From: Candidatus Sphingobacterium stercoripullorum
Lineage (GTDB): Bacteria > Bacteroidota > Bacteroidia > Sphingobacteriales > Sphingobacteriaceae
Direction of reading: 5' to 3'
Assembly (NCBI GenBank): GCA_019114715.1
Contig: DXEZ01000036.1
Span: forward strand, 1-25,295
DNA: 25,295 nt
The notes under the pieces were generated by a model. It was not told the DNA's origin and did no database searches. It was given only the letters and a program-made list of their open reading frames with translations. Both the position numbers and the translations under genes were made by a program. Shown here one piece after another: positions 7,706 to 15,233 of the stretch (positions within the stretch are counted from its first letter, which is position 1; each line of letters begins with the position of its first letter).

Positions 7706-10447
7706 TTATTTTTGCTTTAAAAAATCCCTCAGTACATATTGGAGGATACCTCCGTGTTTGTAATATTCTACTTCAATATCGGAATCAATACGTGATTTCA
7801 CTTGGAATTGTTTCACCTCGCCATTTTCATCTTTTGCACTAACTTCCAGTATTTTATGAGGCTTTAAATCGCTCTCTATTCCTGTTATAGTGAAATGCTC
7901 ATTTCCGGTTAAACCAATAGATTCGCTGTTTTGTCCGTTGATGAACTCTAATGGTATTACGCCCATTCCGACCAAATTACTTCTATGGATTCTTTCATAG
8001 CTTTCCGCAATTACTGCCTTGACACCTAAAAGCAAGGTTCCTTTAGCCGCCCAGTCTCTAGATGAACCGCTGCCATATTCTTTACCTGCAAGCACAATAA
8101 GTGGCGTGTTTTGTTTTTTATACTCCATGGCTACATCGTAAACCGTTTTGGTTTCTCCTGTTGGGAAGTATGTGCTGAAGCCACCTTCTTTATCTGCAAT
8201 TTTGTTTTTTATCCTAACGTTTGCAAATGTTCCACGCATCATCACCTCATGGTTGCCTCTTCTAGAGCCGTAAGAGTTGAAGTTAGCAATATCCACTCCT
8301 TTTTCCAGTAAATAATTTCCTGCGGCAGACCTCGAAGAGAATGCTCCTGCTGGGGAAATGTGGTCTGTAGTGACAGAATCACCAAGGTATAATAAAACCC
8401 TAGCATCATGAATATCATGAGTAGGAGGCACTTGCTCGGGAAGGTTTTCGAAAAATGGCACCTGCCTGATATAGGTAGAATGGCTATCCCAATGGTATTT
8501 TTCTTCTGTTGAGCTTTCTAAATTCTTCCAATCCTCATCGCCATCAAAAATAACGCTATATACTTCTTGGAAATCTTCTTTTTTCAAGGATTGCTTCTTA
8601 ACTTCTTGTATCTCTTCGTCAGTAGGCCATATATCTTTTAAATAAACGGGCGATCCATTTGGGTCGTAATCGATTGGATCGTTGATCAAATCTATATCCA
8701 CCCGCCCAGTAAGTGCGTAAGCAACTACTAACATAGGAGACATTAAGAAATTCATTTTAACTTGTGGGTGTACCCGCGCCTCGAAGTTTCGGTTTCCAGA
8801 TAATACCGATGCTACCACTAGATCACCCATTTCAACAGACTTAGCAATTGCAGGAGGTAGCGGCCCACTATTTCCTATACAAGAGGTACATCCATAACCA
8901 ACTGTATGAAATCTAAGTGCTTCTAAATCCTCTAGTAAGCCTGAACGCTGTAGGTATTCCGTAACAACTTTCGAACCCGGTGCCAAGCTGGTTTTAACCC
9001 AGGATTTTGTACGTAGCCCTTTTTCAATAGCCTTTCTAGCAACTAAACCTGCACCAATCATAACATCTGGATTTGATGTATTGGTACAGCTTGTGATTGC
9101 TGCAATTACAATATGACCATCGCTAAGAACGTACTCTTTACTTTTTAGTTTTATTCTTACCGACCGGAGGTCTTCTTGCTTTACCTCGATATCTTTACGG
9201 ACTTCGCTTTTCACACTTTCGAATCTAAGCTCAGTACCAGAACCACCTTCCTCTAACCAGGCCTGCTCCCGTCTATCGCGCACATCTACATAAGAGCGGT
9301 TATGCTCATCCTCTAATAATTTTGAGAAGGCATTGCCTAGGTCTTTCACTAATATTTTATCTTGAGGCCTTTTGGGTCCCGCCACAGTAGGAGCTAGTGT
9401 ACCTAGATCGAGCTCTAATACATGGCTATAGGTTATCTCCTCCTTTCCAGTTCTCCATAAAAGGTTTTCTTTACAATACTTTTCTACTAGGTCAATCTGC
9501 GCCTGCGAGCGGTTTGTTTCTTTCATGTATTTCAGAGTCTGCTCATCGATTGGAAAGTAGGTCACTGTACATCCGAATTCGGGAGACATATTGGCTATTG
9601 TCGCTCTATCGGTCACGCTCAGGTGATCCAACCCATCGCCAAATACCTCCACAAACTTACCTACAACACCATAGGAGCGTAGGAGCTCGGTAATTTGCAA
9701 TACCATGTCGGTAGCTGTTGAGCCTGCTGGTATTCTACCTGTGAGTTTTAAACCAACTACTTCTGGGCAGGTGAAGTAGATAGGTTGCCCAAGCATGGCT
9801 GCCTCTGCTTCAATTCCTCCAACACCCCAACCTAGTACGCCAATTCCATTGACCATAGGAGTGTGAGAGTCTGTTCCTACTAGGGTATCTGGGAAAGCCC
9901 AATTATCGCGAAATATAACGCCCTTGGCTAAATACTCCAAGTTGACTTGGTGACAAATACCCATTCCTGGAGGAACAACTGTAAAATTCTGTAGGCCTTG
10001 CTGAGCCCACTTCAGGAGTTTGTACCTCTCTGCATTACGTTGGTATTCTCTCTCTACGTTTCTTTTATAGGAATAGTCTGTTCCGTAATAATCCACCTGA
10101 ACGGAGTGGTCAATCACTAGGTCCACAGGAATTAAGGGATTTATCTTATTTCCATCACCTCCTTTGCGTACAAATTCTTCTCTTAAAGAAGCAATATCCA
10201 CCACTGCCGGTACACCAGTGAAATCCTGCATGAGCACACGAGCAGGCTTAAAAGGTATATCCTTATCGATGGGCTCTGGAGTCCAATTAATCAAGGTTTC
10301 TAAATGAGCATCAGTTATAGAATAGCCGTCTTTGTTTCTTAAAATATTTTCAAGTAAAATACGAATTGAAAAAGGGAGCTTATTTATGGAGTGCCCTTGC
10401 TCTTGTAGTTTTTGCAGCGAAGCAATCTGGTAGTCATTTGTATTCAT
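7706..10447 (-). CDS. acnA: Aconitate hydratase A (AcnA/IRP1 type)
   Basis: A 913-residue cytoplasmic [4Fe-4S] enzyme that interconverts citrate and isocitrate in the TCA cycle. The three cluster ligands are visible as Cys454 (in SCTNTSN), Cys520 and Cys523 (in GCTSCIGNSGP), with the spacing of E. coli AcnA and IRP1. Other family signatures are VGTDSHTPMVNGIGVLGWGV near the middle of domain 1 and GKEYGSGSSRDWAAKG in the C-terminal swivel domain. Length fits the AcnA/IRP1 class (about 890-930) rather than the shorter mitochondrial type or AcnB. It starts at the ATG at 10447. It is flanked by terminators on both sides (glpT terminator upstream, its own downstream), so it is a single-gene unit. 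The upstream gap holds several palindromes that may control it. No key residue is missing. Confidence 0.97.
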   Translation of the reverse strand: MNTNDYQIASLQKLQEQGHSINKLPFSIRILLENILRNKDGYSITDAHLETLINWTPEPIDKDIPFKPARVLMQDFTGVPAVVDIASLREEFVRKGGDGNKINPLIPVDLVIDHSVQVDYYGTDYSYKRNVEREYQRNAERYKLLKWAQQGLQNFTVVPPGMGICHQVNLEYLAKGVIFRDNWAFPDTLVGTDSHTPMVNGIGVLGWGVGGIEAEAAMLGQPIYFTCPEVVGLKLTGRIPAGSTATDMVLQITELLRSYGVVGKFVEVFGDGLDHLSVTDRATIANMSPEFGCTVTYFPIDEQTLKYMKETNRSQAQIDLVEKYCKENLLWRTGKEEITYSHVLELDLGTLAPTVAGPKRPQDKILVKDLGNAFSKLLEDEHNRSYVDVRDRREQAWLEEGGSGTELRFESVKSEVRKDIEVKQEDLRSVRIKLKSKEYVLSDGHIVIAAITSCTNTSNPDVMIGAGLVARKAIEKGLRTKSWVKTSLAPGSKVVTEYLQRSGLLEDLEALRFHTVGYGCTSCIGNSGPLPPAIAKSVEMGDLVVASVLSGNRNFEARVHPQVKMNFLMSPMLVVAYALTGRVDIDLINDPIDYDPNGSPVYLKDIWPTDEEIQEVKKQSLKKEDFQEVYSVIFDGDEDWKNLESSTEEKYHWDSHSTYIRQVPFFENLPEQVPPTHDIHDARVLLYLGDSVTTDHISPAGAFSSRSAAGNYLLEKGVDIANFNSYGSRRGNHEVMMRGTFANVRIKNKIADKEGGFSTYFPTGETKTVYDVAMEYKKQNTPLIVLAGKEYGSGSSRDWAAKGTLLLGVKAVIAESYERIHRSNLVGMGVIPLEFINGQNSESIGLTGNEHFTITGIESDLKPHKILEVSAKDENGEVKQFQVKSRIDSDIEVEYYKHGGILQYVLRDFLKQK

Positions 10448-10481
10448 ATATCTATTAAATTAATGGTAAGTTCTGTTTGTA

Positions 10482-10489
10482 CAAAGTAA
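10482..10489 (-). promoter_or_regulatory. Weak candidate acnA -7 box
   Basis: The minus strand reads TTACTTTG, one mismatch from TAnnTTTG, about 35-42 bp before the acnA start. No clear -33 TTTG is found. The perfect palindrome at 10510-10530 occupies the place where the -33 region would be, which would suit an operator or activator site. Confidence 0.25.
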
Positions 10490-10509
10490 TAAATAATCGA
10501 AAGTTTTCC

Positions 10510-10530
10510 TAATTCTAAAACTTAGAATTA
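10510..10530. promoter_or_regulatory. 21-bp perfect palindrome upstream of acnA, candidate operator
   Basis: The arms TAATTCTAA (10510-10518) and TTAGAATTA (10522-10530) are perfect reverse complements around AAC. There is no T-run on either strand, so a terminator is unlikely. It sits 63-83 bp upstream of the acnA start, next to the candidate -7 box, as expected for a dimeric regulator site. The regulator is unknown. Confidence 0.4.
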
Positions 10531-10564
10531 TCGTATTAAGACATTTTTATGTCAATGGAAGGAG

Positions 10565-10579
10565 TTACAATAATTGTAA
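10565..10579. promoter_or_regulatory. 15-bp perfect palindrome upstream of acnA
   Basis: TTACAAT-A-ATTGTAA: two 7-bp arms around one base, with no T-run. Together with the palindrome at 10510-10530 and the smaller GACAT-TTTT-ATGTC at 10540-10553 it makes three dyads within 70 bp of a 240-bp gap. Possibly a second regulator site. Confidence 0.3.
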
Positions 10580-10590
10580 GCCTTATTTGC

Positions 10591-10613
10591 TTTATAACAC
10601 TTTTGAGGACAAA
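10591..10613 (-). repeat. 23-bp motif shared with the tamB upstream region (copy 2)
   Basis: Minus strand TTTGTnnTCAAAAGTGTTnTAAA, 20 of 23 positions identical to 7553-7575 and in the same orientation. It lies 144 bp upstream of acnA and just past the glpT terminator. Confidence 0.35.
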
Positions 10614-10619
10614 ATGTTT

Positions 10620-10658
10620 TAGAAAGAAATCGCCCCAATGAATGAACATGGAGCGATC
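10620..10658 (-). terminator. Rho-independent terminator of the glp operon (after glpT)
   Basis: On the minus strand ATCGCTCC (10657-10650) pairs with GGGGCGAT (10636-10629) over 8 bp including one G-U, with a 13-nt loop, followed by TTCTTTCT. It lies 30 bp after the glpT stop, closing the glpDKFQT operon before acnA. Confidence 0.7.
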
Positions 10659-10687
10659 AAGGTGTAATGAGAATTTGGAAGTTTAAA

Positions 10688-12028
10688 CTAGACTTTATTC
10701 GGACTCTCCCTTTCAGACTTCCAAGTAAAAAGGGTGAAGAAAATCGATAATATACAAGCTGAAATTATAACTATAAAAGCGCCGTCCCAGCTCCAATGAT
10801 CCACTACATAACCTAATGCAATATTTGCAAACAATGCACCGCCCATGTAACCAAACAGCCCGGTTAGCCCTGCTGCAGTACCAGCAGCTTTTTTAGGAAC
10901 TAAGTCCAAAGCATGTACACCAATTAACATTACTGGGCCGTAGATTAAAAAACCTATAGCTATTAATGCTGCATTATCAACAGCAATATTTCCAGCTGGA
11001 TTTTTCCAGTAAACAATTACAGCAATGGTTACTAAGGCCATGTATATTATAGTGGCTGGTGCTCTTTTTCCTCCAAATAGTTTATCGGACATCCATCCAC
11101 ATAACAAGGTTCCTGGAATTCCGGCGTATTCGTAAAAGAAATATGCCCATCCGGTTTCCTTAACAGAAAAGCCCTTCACCTCCTCTAAAAAAGTGGGCGA
11201 CCAGTCAAGAATGCCATACCTCACTAGGTAAACAAACGCATTGGCAAAAGCTATATACCAGAGCAATTTGTTATTAAATATATATTGGAAAAATATGGTC
11301 TTAGCACTAAGCTCCTCCTCGTGTTTTTCTGAGTAGTCATCGGGGTAATCATTTTTATATTCTTCGATGGGAGGTAGGCCGCAAGATTGTGGGGTATCGC
11401 GGACTAAGATATGGCTAATTATAGCAACACCAATGGCAATGAGCCCTGGGAAATAGAATTTGGAATGCCAATTGGCAAATATTTCCATTCCAAATATAGC
11501 AATAGGGCCTATAAGACCGCCACCTACGTTGTGTGCCACATTCCAAATGGACATCATGGTACCTCGCTCTTTCACTGAGAACCAGTGGACCATGACCCTT
11601 CCACAAGCGGGCCACCCCATACCTTGAAACCAGCCGTTAATGAATAGTAATACGAACATCACCACAACCGAAGAGGTAGCGAATGAAAATACTCCCATAA
11701 TAATCATGGTAAGGGCAGAAAGAATAAGTCCTATAGTCAGGAAATTTCTTGCGTTACTTCTATCCGATACATTCCCCATTAAAAACTTACTTAGCCCGTA
11801 AGCAATGGAGACTCCTGATAACGCCCAGCCTAAATCAGACTTGCTATACCCTTGTTCAATGAGGTCTGGCATGGCTAAAGAGAAGTTTTTACGAACTAGA
11901 TAGTAGCCAGCATAACCTACAAAAATTCCTAAAAACACGCGCCAACGCATTTGTTTATAGGTACTATCCACCTTATCCGCTGGCAACATAGGTTTATGGC
12001 CAGCCGGCTTTAAAAGTTTTGTAAACAT
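10688..12028 (-). CDS. glpT: Glycerol-3-phosphate transporter GlpT (organophosphate:phosphate antiporter, MFS)
   Basis: A 446-residue protein with about 12 membrane segments, closely resembling E. coli GlpT (452 aa) along its whole length. The central loop RDTPQSCGLPPIEEYKNDYP and the stretches GYYLVRKNF, YGLSKFLMG, NGWFQGMGWP and YEYAGIPGTLLCGWMSDK are those of the GlpT family. The two substrate-binding arginines known from GlpT (Arg45 and Arg269) correspond to Arg46 and Arg270 here, and His166 corresponds to the conserved His165. It exchanges glycerol-3-phosphate for inorganic phosphate across the inner membrane. It starts 3 bp after the glpQ stop and is the last gene of the operon. In context it takes up the product released by GlpQ. 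UhpT or a phosphoglycerate transporter is much less likely given the operon and the central loop. Confidence 0.96.
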   Translation of the reverse strand: MFTKLLKPAGHKPMLPADKVDSTYKQMRWRVFLGIFVGYAGYYLVRKNFSLAMPDLIEQGYSKSDLGWALSGVSIAYGLSKFLMGNVSDRSNARNFLTIGLILSALTMIIMGVFSFATSSVVVMFVLLFINGWFQGMGWPACGRVMVHWFSVKERGTMMSIWNVAHNVGGGLIGPIAIFGMEIFANWHSKFYFPGLIAIGVAIISHILVRDTPQSCGLPPIEEYKNDYPDDYSEKHEEELSAKTIFFQYIFNNKLLWYIAFANAFVYLVRYGILDWSPTFLEEVKGFSVKETGWAYFFYEYAGIPGTLLCGWMSDKLFGGKRAPATIIYMALVTIAVIVYWKNPAGNIAVDNAALIAIGFLIYGPVMLIGVHALDLVPKKAAGTAAGLTGLFGYMGGALFANIALGYVVDHWSWDGAFIVIISACILSIFFTLFTWKSERESPNKV

Positions 12029-12031
12029 GGT

Positions 12032-12952
12032 TTAAAATAAATTAGGGTAATCTGAAATGATACCGTCTACTTTTAACGATTTTAATTGTGCAATTTCTTT
12101 TTTATCATTTACGGTCCAAGGTATTACTTTCATACCCAGTTTGTGTGCTTGTTTTACTAAGTCCTTCGTGACGATTTTATAATTTGGACTTAAAATAAAA
12201 GGAGTGAAGCCAAGGTCTTTAATATGATCTTCTAGGTTCTTTTCGCCAAGAGAAGAAATTAAATATGAAGTTTTTATCTGTGGATAAAACTGGTTGATGT
12301 GTTGTATAGCTTTGATATCAAAAGATTGGATAACCGTTCTTTCTGCAATTCCGGCGTCTACAATTACCCCCAACATCAAGTCCGCAAACTCATCTACCCT
12401 TGGGTGGTACTCAAGTTCTTTGCCCGGTTTTGATTTCACCTCAATATTATAGAACATAGGCTCCGTGCGTTTTTCAAGAGCATATTTTTCCGAAGCTTCA
12501 ATTAATTCACTCAATAGATTAATTGTTGTAGGGGTTTTCTCTTGATCTGGAAACGCTTCATAAAACTTGGATCCTATGTCAAAATTTTGAAGTTCCTCAT
12601 AAGTATAATCGTAGATTAAATTCTTTTTATCCTGCTCATTTAATTCTTTTCCATCATTATACTGAACGAACTTTGGATTTAGAAAATGATCGTGGTATAC
12701 GACGACTTTTTTATCTTTAGTAATGTGACAGTCCATTTCTAGGGTGGTCACCTTAGGCAGGTCTATTGCTATTTTCATGGCGCCAATGGAGTTTTCAGGA
12801 TGGAGACCCCTTGCACCTCTATGCCCTTCGTATGAAAATTTAGGAAAGGTGTCTACGCTTAAGCTGTTATTAGGCTGTAATATACTGCAGCTGCTAGCCG
12901 TAAAAATTACTGTGGCTAATAAGACGTTTTTGAAGTTGACCAAATTTTTCAT
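12032..12952 (-). CDS. glpQ: GlpQ-type glycerophosphodiester phosphodiesterase, lipoprotein
   Basis: A 306-residue GDPD-family TIM barrel that hydrolyses glycerophosphodiesters to glycerol-3-phosphate and an alcohol. The catalytic set is visible: His44 and Arg45 in YEGHRGARG, with PENS after it, Glu72 and Asp74 in LEMDCHITKD, and His87 in VVYHDH. The C-terminus has the family ending PWTVNDKKEI... VDGIISDYP. The frame is open upstream to 13036, but I choose the ATG at 12952: it gives a classical signal peptide with a lipobox-like TASSC (Cys22) and avoids a long overlap with glpF. It is therefore probably a periplasmic or outer-membrane lipoprotein. The gap to glpF is 14 bp and to glpT 3 bp, so it is cotranscribed and feeds GlpT. 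Which membrane leaflet holds it cannot be told. Confidence 0.93.
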   Translation of the reverse strand: MKNLVNFKNVLLATVIFTASSCSILQPNNSLSVDTFPKFSYEGHRGARGLHPENSIGAMKIAIDLPKVTTLEMDCHITKDKKVVVYHDHFLNPKFVQYNDGKELNEQDKKNLIYDYTYEELQNFDIGSKFYEAFPDQEKTPTTINLLSELIEASEKYALEKRTEPMFYNIEVKSKPGKELEYHPRVDEFADLMLGVIVDAGIAERTVIQSFDIKAIQHINQFYPQIKTSYLISSLGEKNLEDHIKDLGFTPFILSPNYKIVTKDLVKQAHKLGMKVIPWTVNDKKEIAQLKSLKVDGIISDYPNLF

Positions 12953-12966
12953 GAATAAATGTTTTT

Positions 12967-13695
12967 CTATTTTATGTACAAATATAAACATGTTGCAATT
13001 AATGCTCCTAATATAGGCCCAATAACCGGTACCCAAGCGTAGGAAATATTAAACCCTGCCTTATTTTTTATAGGCAGTAAAGCGTGAATCACTCTTGGCG
13101 CTAAATCTCTTGCTGGGTTGATAGCATAACCTGTTGTACCACCTAGTGAGAGTCCAATGACCCAAACAATTAGTGCCACCGGTAATGCACCTAATGAGCC
13201 CATACCAATGGGTGATCCACTCGCTTCAATTGTAGGGTTTGCAAAATTGAATATTGCAAAAATAAGAACAAAAGTACCAACAACCTCGCTAATTAAGTTT
13301 ATCGGTAAATTCCTAATAGATGGGGAAGTGCAAAATACCGCCTGTTTAGCCCCTGCATCATCGGTAATGCTAAAGTGATCTTTGTAGATTAAATACACGA
13401 GTAACGCTCCAATGCCTGCACCAATGAATTGAGCACTTAGGTAGGATAGAACATGGTTAGTAGGTATATCTCCACTTGCCCAAAAAGCAACCGTTACGGC
13501 GGGATTTAAATGCGCTCCACTTACGGGACCTGCGACCACTACACCTGTATACACTGCCAGTGCCCAAGCCGTAGTTATTACAATCCACCCGGAGTTGTTT
13601 CCATTTGTTTTTTTAAGCAGCACATTCGCTACAACACCTTCTCCTAACAAAATTAGCAAAGCCGTACCAATTAATTCGGCGGTGAAAATGCTCAT
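12967..13695 (-). CDS. glpF: Glycerol uptake facilitator (aquaglyceroporin) GlpF
   Basis: A 242-residue MIP-family channel with six membrane segments and two half-helices. The two NPA boxes are at residues 64-66 (GAHLNPAVTV) and 193-195 (YAINPARDLAPR). The Asp197 after the second NPAR is the mark of glycerol-conducting members, as against water-only aquaporins. It passes glycerol across the inner membrane so that GlpK can trap it by phosphorylation. It starts at the ATG at 13695, 5 bp after the glpK stop, and is followed by glpQ after 14 bp. The whole set is one transcript. Length is close to the usual 240-280. Confidence 0.95.
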   Translation of the reverse strand: MSIFTAELIGTALLILLGEGVVANVLLKKTNGNNSGWIVITTAWALAVYTGVVVAGPVSGAHLNPAVTVAFWASGDIPTNHVLSYLSAQFIGAGIGALLVYLIYKDHFSITDDAGAKQAVFCTSPSIRNLPINLISEVVGTFVLIFAIFNFANPTIEASGSPIGMGSLGALPVALIVWVIGLSLGGTTGYAINPARDLAPRVIHALLPIKNKAGFNISYAWVPVIGPILGALIATCLYLYIK

Positions 13696-13700
13696 GATCT

Positions 13701-15191
13701 CTAAGATTTAGTCCAGTTTTCTACAGCTTTGATAGCTTTATGCCAGCTAGCTAAATTTTCGTTTAATCCATCGGAAGGCTCACCTTGGAAAGTAACATCC
13801 TCTTGCCATAAGGTTTTTATTTCATCTGTATCTTTCCAGTAACCTACAGCTAGTCCAGCCAGAAAGGCTGCACCCATGGCCGTCGTTTCGGTTACCTTAG
13901 GCCGAATGACCGAACACGCTAGGAGGTCTGCCTGAAATTGCATTAAGAAATTATTATTTGCCGCACCACCATCAACTCTTAGTTCTTTAATCTGCTCACC
14001 AGAATCAGCTTGCATAGCTTCAATTACATCGTAATTTTGATAAGCAATACTTTCTAAAGCAGCGCGAACAATGTGCGCTTTGCTACTACCTCGTGACAAA
14101 CCTAGTAGCGTACCTCGAGCTTCTGGGTTCCAGTAAGGAGCACCTAACCCCGCAAAGGCTGGAATAAACACCACGCCACCAGTTGAATCTACACTAGAGG
14201 CTATTTCATGGGTTTCTTGCGCGTTTTTAATTAGCTTCAGCTCATCGCGTAACCACTGGATTACGGCGCCTGCAATAAATACACTACCTTCTAGTGCATA
14301 ATCAACACGGTCGCCAATCTTCCAAGCAACCGTACTTAGTAGTTTGTTTTTTGATAAAATAGGCTTGCTGCCGATATTCATTAGTAAAAAGCATCCCGTG
14401 CCGTATGTGTTTTTAACCATACCTGGTTCGGTGCATAGCTGACCAAATAGAGCGGCTTGCTGATCACCCGCAATTCCTGCGATAGGTATTTTTCGTTTTA
14501 TTACTTCTTCACTTGTATGTGCGTAAACCTCCGAGCAGCTCTTAACTTCTGGTAGCATAGCCTCAGGGATATCAAAAAGCTCGAGCAGCTCTTTATCCCA
14601 TGTTAGGGTATGGATATTGTAAAGCATGGTCCGCGATGCGTTAGTGACATCAGTAATGTGCACCTTACCTCCTGTAAGTTTCCAAATTAAGTAGCTGTCA
14701 ATAGTGCCAAAGGCTAAATCCCCATGCGTTGCCTTCTCTCTAGCTCCATCCACATGATCGAGGATCCATTTGACTTTAGTCGCCGAGAAGTAGGAGTCTA
14801 TTATTAAACCGGTTTTTTCTTGAATTTTTTCTTCTAGCCCCTGTTCGATGAGCTCTCTACAATAAGCAGCGGTTCTTCTATCCTGCCAAACAATAGCATT
14901 GTATATGGGCTTACCCGTTTTTTTATCCCATACTACGGCAGTTTCTCTTTGGTTGGTTATGCCAATACCTGCTATAGATTGGTTATCGTTTAACCCATCG
15001 AGAATCTCATTGAGCACTTTGCTTTGGCTTTCCCAAATTAATTCAGGGTCATGCTCAACCCATCCTGATTTCGGGAAAATTTGAGCGAACTCCATTTGTG
15101 CCACATTTTTTATGTGGCCTTTTTTATCAAATAGAATGGCCCTGGAACTTGTTGTTCCTTGATCAATTGCTATAATGTAATTCTCACACAT
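13701..15191 (-). CDS. glpK: Glycerol kinase GlpK
   Basis: A 496-residue FGGY-family kinase that converts glycerol and ATP to sn-glycerol-3-phosphate in the cytoplasm. The N-terminal phosphate loop IDQGTTSSRAILFD (residues 9-22), glycerol-binding GITNQRETAVVWD, the AIVWQDRRT segment, and GIAGDQQAALFGQL with the likely catalytic base Asp243 are all present; the C-terminal half carries VDGGAANNNFLMQFQADLL. Length and order of motifs match E. coli GlpK (502). It lies 42 bp after glpD and 5 bp before glpF. The short space after glpD has an AGAAGGA purine stretch and a small hairpin (CCTTC/GAAGG at 15212-15227), which might affect glpK translation. No anomalies. Confidence 0.97.
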   Translation of the reverse strand: MCENYIIAIDQGTTSSRAILFDKKGHIKNVAQMEFAQIFPKSGWVEHDPELIWESQSKVLNEILDGLNDNQSIAGIGITNQRETAVVWDKKTGKPIYNAIVWQDRRTAAYCRELIEQGLEEKIQEKTGLIIDSYFSATKVKWILDHVDGAREKATHGDLAFGTIDSYLIWKLTGGKVHITDVTNASRTMLYNIHTLTWDKELLELFDIPEAMLPEVKSCSEVYAHTSEEVIKRKIPIAGIAGDQQAALFGQLCTEPGMVKNTYGTGCFLLMNIGSKPILSKNKLLSTVAWKIGDRVDYALEGSVFIAGAVIQWLRDELKLIKNAQETHEIASSVDSTGGVVFIPAFAGLGAPYWNPEARGTLLGLSRGSSKAHIVRAALESIAYQNYDVIEAMQADSGEQIKELRVDGGAANNNFLMQFQADLLACSVIRPKVTETTAMGAAFLAGLAVGYWKDTDEIKTLWQEDVTFQGEPSDGLNENLASWHKAIKAVENWTKS

Positions 15192-15233
15192 ACTATTAGT
15201 TAAGGTTTATTCCTTCTCTTTTGAAGGTGCAAA

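Noticed and set aside
9397..9693. 98-codon plus-strand frame within acnA
   Set aside because: It is the shadow of the aconitase coding frame, with no family match.
12953..13036. Upstream extension of the glpQ frame to 13036
   Set aside because: It would overlap glpF by about 70 bp and bury the signal peptide; the ATG at 12952 gives a proper lipoprotein signal.
15212..15227. CCTTC/GAAGG hairpin between glpD and glpK as a terminator
   Set aside because: Only a 5-bp stem without a T-run and inside an obvious operon; at most a minor effect on processing or translation.
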